Part shown: positions 1 through 4,269 of the stretch, piece by piece | How the letters are laid out: every line of letters starts with the position of its first letter | Numbering within the stretch: position 1 is the stretch's first letter | Source of the DNA: Candidatus Aminicenantota bacterium | GTDB taxonomy: Bacteria > Acidobacteriota > Aminicenantia > Aminicenantales > JAFGBC01 | DNA length: 5,676 nucleotides | Direction: 5' to 3' | Assembly (NCBI GenBank): GCA_016933355.1 | Contig: JAFGBC010000044.1 | Location: 1 to 5,676 of the forward strand | Notes under the pieces: model-generated | Told to the model about the DNA's origin: nothing | The model's database searches: none | What the model saw: only the letters and a program-made list of their open reading frames with translations | Position numbers and translations under genes: made by a program

Positions 1-1068
1 GTGGAGCGGACGGCCTCCGTCGCCGAGATCAAGAAAGCCTACCGCAAGCTCGCCCGAAAATACCATCCCGACCTCAACCCGGGCGATAAGGGCGCGGAGG
101 CCCGCTTTAAGGAGATCCAGGAGGCCTACGCCGTCCTGAGCGACGCCAAGAAAAGGGCGCAGTACGACCGGTTCGGCGCGGTCGGCGACCGTCCGCCGGC
201 CGGCGCGGAAGCGCCGCGCGGCTCGGGATTCGACGGCTTCGACTTCTCGGCGTTCGGGACATCCTCCTTCCAGAATTTTTTCGAGGACCTGTTCGGACGC
301 TCGAGCGCCCGTCCCCGCGCGCCGCGGCCGGGGCGGGGCGAGGACCTTCATTACACGATAAAGATCGGGTTCGAGGACGCCGTTCGCGGCATCCAGACCC
401 GGATTCGGGTCGGGCGCCTGACGCGCTGTCCGTCCTGTCAGGGCCGCGGCGTCGTGTCGCGGGGCGCCCGGCGCGCTTGCGCCGCCTGCGGCGGAACCGG
501 CCGAACCGTTTTCCAGCGCGGCGCCATGAAATTCTCGGCCGGATGCCCCGAGTGCGCCGGCAGCGGCGAAACGGCCGGCGATCCCTGCCCGGTTTGCCGG
601 GGGCGGGGCCTTGCCGAGAAAGACGAGCTCATCCGGGTCCGGATCCCGGCCGGCATCGATACCGGCTCGAAGGTCCGGGTGCCGGGCAAAGGTCACGAGG
701 ACCGGCTGGGCGGGCCGTCCGGGGACCTCTATATCCTGATCGAAGTCATCCCCCATGCCCGCTTCCGGCGCGAAGGCGCGACCATCCTCCTCAAAGTCCC
801 GATCACGGTTCCCGAAGCCACCCTGGGCGGTCGGATCGCAGTCCCGACGCTCTTCGGTTCGACGACCATCCGCATCCCGCCCGGGACGCGCTCGGGCCAG
901 CGCTTCCGGATCAAGGACAAGGGCGCTCCCGTCCCGGGGCGGAAGATATCGGGCGATCAGGTCGTCGAGGTCGCGATCGTCCCCCCGCCCTTCGCCGACC
1001 AGCGCGTCCGGGAGCTGATGAAGGAGCTCGAGAAGGTCGGCGGGCCCAACCCGCGCGAGGGACTCTAA
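1..1068 (+). CDS. dnaJ: Type I DnaJ (Hsp40) co-chaperone, 5' end cut off by the window
   Basis: Cytosolic J-domain co-chaperone that delivers unfolded clients to DnaK (Hsp70) and stimulates its ATPase. Numbering from the first visible codon: J-domain about 1-60 with the essential HPD at 22-24; a short Gly/Phe-rich linker about 73-100; a zinc-binding domain with all four CxxCxGxG repeats intact at 143-150, 160-167, 182-189 and 196-203; then the beta-rich C-terminal substrate-binding domains to residue 355. Repeat positions and overall length agree closely with E. coli DnaJ, allowing for a few missing N-terminal residues. The first codon, GTG, is most likely not the start. VERTAS matches the internal stretch after the usual DYYEILG of a J-domain, so about 8-10 residues lie upstream of the window. 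The stop is 13 bp before an hspR-like gene, an arrangement known from dnaK-grpE-dnaJ-hspR operons. The assignment as DnaJ is secure. Whether this is the only dnaJ of the genome cannot be seen. Confidence 0.96.
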   Translation: MERTASVAEIKKAYRKLARKYHPDLNPGDKGAEARFKEIQEAYAVLSDAKKRAQYDRFGAVGDRPPAGAEAPRGSGFDGFDFSAFGTSSFQNFFEDLFGRSSARPRAPRPGRGEDLHYTIKIGFEDAVRGIQTRIRVGRLTRCPSCQGRGVVSRGARRACAACGGTGRTVFQRGAMKFSAGCPECAGSGETAGDPCPVCRGRGLAEKDELIRVRIPAGIDTGSKVRVPGKGHEDRLGGPSGDLYILIEVIPHARFRREGATILLKVPITVPEATLGGRIAVPTLFGSTTIRIPPGTRSGQRFRIKDKGAPVPGRKISGDQVVEVAIVPPPFADQRVRELMKELEKVGGPNPREGL

Positions 1069-1081
1069 GGAGGCGAGGACG

Positions 1082-1519
1082 ATGACGAAGCGCCAATCAA
1101 CCCGAAGCCGGAGCCGAGCGACATCGTCCGGACCGGCTTATTATCATATCTCGAGCGTCGCCCGGAAGTTCAACATACACCCCCAGACCCTGCGTCTCTA
1201 CGAGCGGGAAGGCTTGCTCCGCCCCTCGCGCAGCGAAGGCAATACACGCCTCTATACGGAGGAGGACATCCGGCAGCTCGCGGTCATCCTCAACCTCATC
1301 CGCGACCTGGGCGTCAACCTGGCCGGCGTCGAGGTCGTCCTCAACATGAGGGAGAGGATGAGGCAGATGGAGGCCCAGGTGGCCGAGTTCCTGGAATTCA
1401 TCCGGACCGAGTTCTTCGCCGGAAAGGAGGACGAGTTCGAGATCCGCCGCCGGAGCCTGGTCAAGGTTTCGGCCTCGCCCCTGGTCAAATCGGGGCCGGA
1501 CCGGACCGGGCGATCCTGA
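1082..1519 (+). CDS. hspR: HspR-like heat-shock repressor, MerR family
   Basis: Probable DNA-binding repressor of chaperone genes. The MerR-type winged helix-turn-helix covers about residues 20-66, with PQTLRLYEREGLL at 34-46 and TRLYTEEDI at 55-63. It is followed by the GVNLAGVEVVL stretch (77-87) typical of HspR and related MerR proteins, then a charged helix about 88-112 that could form the dimer coiled coil. There is no cysteine cluster or drug-binding domain, so metal-sensing or multidrug-type MerR proteins are unlikely. The first 19 residues are a loose Arg/Ser/Thr-rich tail. The ATG is supported by AAGGAGG at 1067-1073, 8 nt upstream, which overlaps the dnaJ stop. In Streptomyces and mycobacteria HspR binds HAIR repeats and uses DnaK as co-repressor. 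No HAIR repeat (CTTGAGT-N7-ACTCAAG) is visible here, so any target would be upstream of this window. The family call is strong; the heat-shock role is inferred from motif and the dnaJ neighbour. Confidence 0.85.
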   Translation: MTKRQSTRSRSRATSSGPAYYHISSVARKFNIHPQTLRLYEREGLLRPSRSEGNTRLYTEEDIRQLAVILNLIRDLGVNLAGVEVVLNMRERMRQMEAQVAEFLEFIRTEFFAGKEDEFEIRRRSLVKVSASPLVKSGPDRTGRS

Positions 1520-1541
1520 CCCGGCGCCGCCGAGGATCTCC

Positions 1542-2384
1542 GTGGACTATCAAGATTCGCTCGACTCCAAGAACCTCCAAAACTACCTGGAGCGGATCGC
1601 CAAGTTTCCGCTGTTCAGCGAGGAGGAGGAGAAAGCCCTGGGCGAGAGGATTCAGCAGGGCGACAGGGACGCCCTGACGCGCCTGGTCGAGTCCAACCTC
1701 CGCTTCGTCGTCGCCTTCGTCAAGAAGTACCGCGGGATGGGCATCGGATTCCTCGACCTCATCAACGAGGGCAACGTCGGGCTGATCGAAGCGGCCCGCC
1801 GCTTCGACCCCGGCCGCGGCGTCCGCTTCATCTCCTACGCCGTGTGGTGGATCCGCCAGTCCGTCGTCCACGCCCTGTCCCACGGCTCCCGCATCTACAA
1901 CATCCCCCAGAAGCTCTCGGACCTGATCTCTCTTATGAAGCGGCGCAAGGAGGAGCTCAAGGCGAAGCTGGGCCGCGATCCCGAGCGGGACGAGGTCGCC
2001 AAGGCCTTGGGCATCGCGCCTGTGGACGTCGAGGACCTCGAGCTCCTCGCCGAGCGGAACGTCTCGCTGAGCGACCGATACGGGGAGGACGACCTCGAGG
2101 TCGAGGAGCGGGTCAGCGACGAGGGCCGGCCCTCGGTCGAGGACGAGGTCATCCACAGTTCGATCCAGGGCCAGGTCCGCGAGCTTCTCGGAAACCTGGA
2201 TGAGAAAGAGGCTCTTGTGTTAAAATTGCGTTTCGGCCTGGACGACGACCGGCCGCGAACGCTGCAGGAGATCGGCGAGATCCTGAACGTGACCCGGGAG
2301 CGGGTCCGCCAGATCGAGCAGAAGGCCAAGCGGAAGCTGGCCCAGTCGGACAAGCTCCGGCAGCTCAGAGGATACCTAAATTGA
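1542..2384 (+). CDS. Compact sigma-70-family RNA polymerase sigma factor (RpoD/RpoS-like, no region 1.1)
   Basis: Promoter-recognition subunit of RNA polymerase, 280 residues. Region 1.2 is about 8-40. Region 2 is about 46-117, with FLDLINEGNVGLIEAARRFD (70-89) for core binding and FISYAVWWIRQ (96-106) for -10 recognition and melting. Region 3 is about 118-200. Region 4 is about 205-275, with the -35-reading helix-turn-helix TLQEIGEILNVTRERVRQIE at 240-259. Region 1.1 and the long non-conserved insert of large primary sigmas are absent, so it resembles group 2 (RpoS-like) factors or the short RpoD of Bacteroidetes. The segment after region 2 (IYNIPQKLSDLISL) is not the RpoH box of proteobacterial sigma-32. 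The start is GTG with a GAGGA at 1532-1536, 5 nt upstream. The gene follows hspR by 22 bp, and its stop overlaps the next start, so co-transcription is very likely. A stress sigma role is inferred from context; a housekeeping role is not excluded. Confidence 0.92.
   Translation: MDYQDSLDSKNLQNYLERIAKFPLFSEEEEKALGERIQQGDRDALTRLVESNLRFVVAFVKKYRGMGIGFLDLINEGNVGLIEAARRFDPGRGVRFISYAVWWIRQSVVHALSHGSRIYNIPQKLSDLISLMKRRKEELKAKLGRDPERDEVAKALGIAPVDVEDLELLAERNVSLSDRYGEDDLEVEERVSDEGRPSVEDEVIHSSIQGQVRELLGNLDEKEALVLKLRFGLDDDRPRTLQEIGEILNVTRERVRQIEQKAKRKLAQSDKLRQLRGYLN
2367..2372 (+). promoter_or_regulatory. Ribosome binding site deciding a TTG start
   Basis: AGAGGA lies in the last codons of the sigma gene, 8 nt before the TTG at 2381. 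The TTG shares bases with the sigma stop codon (TTGA, 2381-2384). The next codons lead straight into the cysteine cluster of the ATPase, so a later start would remove that cluster. This supports TTG as the true start and suggests that translation is coupled to the sigma gene. Confidence 0.65.
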
Positions 2385-3133
2385 CGACCGAGCCCGAATG
2401 CCCGCGCTGCCAAGGGAACGGCTGGGTGCTGGAGGAGGTCGACGGGACCGTCCGGGCCCGGCCCTGCGGATGCCGGGCCGAACGGCGCCTTCAGGTCCTT
2501 TTCGAGCAGGCACGGATCCCGCGCCGCTACCGTGACTGCTCGCTCCAAAACTTCGACGCCCGGAACGATTCGCTGCGCAACGCCAGGAAGATCGCCGAGA
2601 AATTCATAAAGAATTACCCTGTCCAGGACGTCGGCCTCCTCTTCCTGGGGCCGTGCGGCGTGGGGAAGACCCATCTGGCCGTCGCCGTCCTCCGGGTTCT
2701 GATCGAGACGAAGGGCGTGGCCTGCCTCTTCTACGACTTCCGGGAGCTCATCCGGGATATCCAGAGCACCTTCAGCCCCGATTCGCCCCTGAACGAGTCC
2801 GACGTCCTGGCGCCGGTCTTCCAATCCGACGTCCTCGTCCTGGACGAGCTGGGGGCCAAGCGGACGACGGCCTGGGTCGAGGAGACGGTCTTCTACATCA
2901 TCAACCAGCGCTACAACAACCGGAAGCTGACCCTCTTCACCTCGAACTATCCGGACAGCGACCAGGAGGAGGACGAGGACCGGCGTGACGCGTTCTACAA
3001 GAAGAGCGAGGAGAGCCTAGTCGACCGGATCGGCGTCCGCCTCCACTCCCGCATCTACGAGATGTGCAAGATCGTCCGGATCGAGGCCGAGGACTACCGT
3101 AAGATCGCCAAGCAGGCCGGCTACCGGTTCTGA
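2381..3133 (+). CDS. DnaC/IstB-type AAA+ ATPase with N-terminal cysteine cluster
   Basis: ATP-binding protein of the DnaC/DnaI/IstB group, 250 residues, with no membrane segment. The N-terminus has four cysteines, CPRCQGNG at 7-14 and CGC at 29-31, probably one zinc site. The ATPase core has Walker A GPCGVGKT (90-97), Walker B VLVLDELG (151-158), a sensor-1-like LTLFTSNY (183-190) and an arginine-rich sensor-2/arginine-finger region around 215-224 (DRIGVRLHSR). A strongly acidic insert at 192-200 follows sensor 1. The relatives best known functionally load replicative helicase (DnaC, DnaI) or assist IS21 transposase (IstB). No transposase or IS end is nearby, so IstB is unlikely. Genes of this kind are often annotated only as ATP-binding protein. 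The start is TTG overlapping the sigma stop codon. A helicase-loader role is a family-based guess; location behind a sigma factor does not explain it. Confidence 0.87.
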   Translation: MTTEPECPRCQGNGWVLEEVDGTVRARPCGCRAERRLQVLFEQARIPRRYRDCSLQNFDARNDSLRNARKIAEKFIKNYPVQDVGLLFLGPCGVGKTHLAVAVLRVLIETKGVACLFYDFRELIRDIQSTFSPDSPLNESDVLAPVFQSDVLVLDELGAKRTTAWVEETVFYIINQRYNNRKLTLFTSNYPDSDQEEDEDRRDAFYKKSEESLVDRIGVRLHSRIYEMCKIVRIEAEDYRKIAKQAGYRF

Positions 3134-3158
3134 ACGACCGCGTCCTGCGCCCTTATTC

Positions 3159-3187
3159 AAGCGGATTATTGCCCTGACCGGCTTTTT
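3159..3187 (+). terminator. Weak intrinsic terminator candidate after the operon
   Basis: AAGCGG (3159-3164) can pair with CCGGCTT (3178-3184), leaving one G bulged and a 13-nt loop, and a run of five T (3183-3187) follows. It lies 26 bp after the stop of the DnaC-like gene. The stem is short and the loop long, so it is a possible rather than a clear terminator. It overlaps the putative tRNA promoter. Confidence 0.27.
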
Positions 3188-3197
3188 GTGCTAAATT
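3169..3197 (+). promoter_or_regulatory. Putative sigma-70 promoter for tRNA-Asn
   Basis: TTGCCC (3169-3174, 4/6 to the -35 consensus) is separated by exactly 17 bp from TAAATT (3192-3197, 4/6 to the -10 consensus). The -10 box is preceded by TG one base upstream (TGCTAAATT), the extended -10 form. The predicted start is about 3203-3205, giving a leader of only about 5-7 nt before the tRNA. Confidence 0.5.
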
Positions 3198-3209
3198 GTC
3201 GGCTCCTGC

Positions 3210-3285
3210 TCCTCGGTAGCTCAATCGGCAGAGCGGGTGGCTGTTAACCACTAGGTTGCAGGTTCGAGTCCTGCCCGAGGAGCCA
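3210..3285 (+). tRNA. tRNA-Asn, anticodon GTT, encoded CCA
   Basis: A full cloverleaf can be drawn. The acceptor stem 3210-3216 pairs with 3275-3281 without mismatch, and T8-A9 lie at 3217-3218. The D-arm is GCTC/GAGC (3219-3222, 3231-3234) with GG in the loop. The anticodon stem is GGTGG/CCACT (3236-3240, 3248-3252, one G-T wobble) around CTGTTAA, giving anticodon GTT at 3243-3245, which reads AAC and AAU. A five-base variable loop (3253-3257) is followed by T-stem GCAGG/CCTGC with loop TTCGAGT (3263-3269), discriminator G at 3282 and genomic CCA at 3283-3285. Length is 76 nt and the layout matches E. coli tRNA-Asn. The encoded CCA means the pcnB-like gene in this window is not needed to complete this particular tRNA, except for repair. 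Confidence 0.98.
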
Positions 3286-3403
3286 AATCTTTCAGCGGGG
3301 GTTGTTTCGGGCCGAGGCCTGCGGAAGCCCAGAGGGCCGGTTTTGCTGCCTGCGTCTGCCGACAGGGGAGAGGGGCCAGCCCGTGTCCTGAATCGCCGGG
3401 GGG
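3286..3403. other. Gene-free G+C-rich spacer after the tRNA
   Basis: I see no convincing gene, repeat or terminator here. Short self-complementary bits such as GGGCCAGCCC (3374-3383) and GGCCGAGGCC exist but form poor hairpins without a T-run. Open frames that cross this stretch on either strand run through the tRNA or the promoter and are not credible. Confidence 0.5.
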
Positions 3404-3432
3404 TTGACAAGAGGGCCAATTGTCATTATATT
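3404..3432 (+). promoter_or_regulatory. Near-consensus sigma-70 promoter for the peroxiredoxin gene
   Basis: A perfect -35 box TTGACA (3404-3409) is separated by 17 bp from TATATT (3427-3432, 5/6 to the consensus). The region turns sharply A+T-rich from about 3419, in contrast with the G+C-rich surroundings. The predicted start is about 3439-3440, leaving a leader of about 120 nt before the ATG at 3561. No other gene lies between, so it should drive the peroxiredoxin gene. Confidence 0.8.
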
Positions 3433-3455
3433 ACTAATCAGGAATGATTACTAAT
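3430..3455 (+). promoter_or_regulatory. Operator-like imperfect palindrome over the -10 box and start site
   Basis: ATTACTAATCA (3430-3440) and TGATTACTAAT (3445-3455) are inverted repeats with one mismatch in 11 (C against C), spaced by GGAA. The same block also reads as a 9-bp direct repeat, ATTACTAAT, at 3430-3438 and 3447-3455, 17 bp apart. It overlaps the 3' half of the -10 box and the predicted start, the classical position for a repressor. The binding protein cannot be named; redox regulators of the Fur/PerR or Rrf2 type often control such genes. Confidence 0.6.
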
Positions 3456-3504
3456 TAATGAGCTGAGCGCGAGATGATGCCCACGCCGCAACCCAAGCCA
3501 GATC

Positions 3505-3529
3505 GCCGGACCCCGTCCCACGGTCGGGC
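3505..3529 (+). other. Hairpin in the peroxiredoxin 5' leader
   Basis: GCCGGACC (3505-3512) pairs with GGTCGGGC (3522-3529) with one G-G mismatch, leaving a 9-nt loop. A purine-rich, mostly A stretch and then the ribosome binding site follow, so on the plus strand this is not an intrinsic terminator. It may be a leader structure affecting mRNA stability or translation. I recognise no known riboswitch. Confidence 0.35.
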
Positions 3530-3560
3530 ACAATAAAAAAATTTCTTAAGGAGATCTCTT

Positions 3561-4256
3561 ATGACAGAAGACACCAAGAACGCTCCCGAAAGCCCGCGGG
3601 TTCCCCTGATCGGGGAGAAGGCGCCGTCGTTCAAGGCGATGACGACGCAGGGCGAGATCAGCTTCCCCGACGACTACAAGGGGAAGTGGGTCATCCTCTT
3701 CAGCCACCCGGCCGACTTTACCCCCGTCTGCACGACCGAGTTCATGACGTTCGCCTCGATGGAGAAGGACTTCGAAGCCCTGAACTGCAAGCTCATCGGG
3801 CTTTCCATCGACAGTCATTACAGCCACATCGCCTGGCTGCGGACCATCAAAGAGAAGATCGCCTGGAAAGGCATGAAGAACGTCGAGGTCAAGTTCCCGG
3901 TCATCGCCGACTTGAAGATGGACATCGCCAAGGCGTTCGGGATGCTTCAGCCCGGGGCCAGCGATACCCAGGCCGTCCGGGCCGTTTTCTACATCGACCC
4001 CGACGCCAAGATCCGAGCCATCCTCTATTACCCCCTGTCCGCCGGCCGCAACTTCGACGAGATCAAGCGCCTGCTCATCGCCCTGCAGACGGCCGACAAG
4101 CACAAAGTGGCCACGCCGGCCGACTGGCGTCCCGGAGACAAGGTCATCATCCCTCCGCCCGGCTCGTGCGGCCAGGCCCAGGAGCGCGTCACGGGCGCGG
4201 GACAGGACCTCGAGTGCCTCGACTGGTTCCTGTGCTTCAAGAGCCTGCCTAAGTAA
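3561..4256 (+). CDS. Peroxiredoxin, AhpC/TSA superfamily, Prx6-type with C-terminal Cys pair
   Basis: Thiol peroxidase reducing hydrogen peroxide and organic hydroperoxides in the cytosol; no signal peptide or membrane segment. The thioredoxin fold carries the active site P50-x3-T54-x2-C57 in PADFTPVCTTE (50-60), with C57 as peroxidatic cysteine, and the conserved Arg at 140 in AVRAVFYIDP. At 231 residues with an extended C-terminal domain it is longer than AhpC (about 187) and fits the Prx6 class. C219 and C225 in ECLDWFLC match the spacing of C207 and C213 in the Aeropyrum pernix enzyme, so resolution through a C-terminal cysteine is likely rather than a strict 1-Cys mechanism. C76 and C203 are additional cysteines. 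The start is ATG with AAGGAG at 3548-3553, 7 nt upstream. It is a single-gene unit with its own strong promoter and operator-like palindrome, converging on the pcnB-like gene. No dedicated reductase is visible nearby, so the electron donor is unknown. Confidence 0.95.
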   Translation: MTEDTKNAPESPRVPLIGEKAPSFKAMTTQGEISFPDDYKGKWVILFSHPADFTPVCTTEFMTFASMEKDFEALNCKLIGLSIDSHYSHIAWLRTIKEKIAWKGMKNVEVKFPVIADLKMDIAKAFGMLQPGASDTQAVRAVFYIDPDAKIRAILYYPLSAGRNFDEIKRLLIALQTADKHKVATPADWRPGDKVIIPPPGSCGQAQERVTGAGQDLECLDWFLCFKSLPK

Positions 4257-4269
4257 GCTTAACGAAATC

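Noticed and set aside
1069..1541. HAIR repeats (HspR target) near hspR
   Set aside because: I looked for CTTGAGT-N7-ACTCAAG on both strands around hspR and the gene junctions and saw none. The expected place is upstream of the operon, outside the window.
1485..2156. Minus-strand open frame of 223 codons opposite the sigma gene
   Set aside because: The plus strand encodes a clear sigma factor here. The opposite frame is kept open by G/C-rich third positions, and its translation has no recognisable motif.
1895..2824. Minus-strand open frame of 309 codons across the sigma/ATPase junction
   Set aside because: It is long, but it lies antisense to two well-supported genes, turns into a Ser/Arg-rich low-complexity string, and shows no ribosome binding site or family motif.
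2381..3133. IstB transposition helper of an IS21-type element
   Set aside because: The ATPase family fits, but no IstA transposase, terminal inverted repeat or target duplication is visible, and the gene is fused into an operon by a stop/start overlap.
3188..3196. GTGCTAA resembling one arm of a CIRCE element
   Set aside because: CIRCE needs TTAGCACTC nine bases before GAGTGCTAA. The left arm is absent, and the site lies before a tRNA, not a chaperone gene.
3312..3346. tRNA terminator around GGCCTGCGGAAGCCC and the TTTT at 3342-3345
   Set aside because: Only 4-5 bp stems can be formed and the T-run is short and not adjacent to a stable stem.
3153..3419. Minus-strand open frame of 88 codons across the tRNA region
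   Set aside because: It is the antisense of tRNA-Asn (giving the familiar GRTRTCNLVVNSHPLCRLSYRG-like pattern) joined to spacer, a well-known false protein.
3256..3447. Plus-strand open frame of 63 codons beginning inside the tRNA
   Set aside because: It starts in the tRNA T-arm region, runs over the peroxiredoxin promoter, and has no ribosome binding site.
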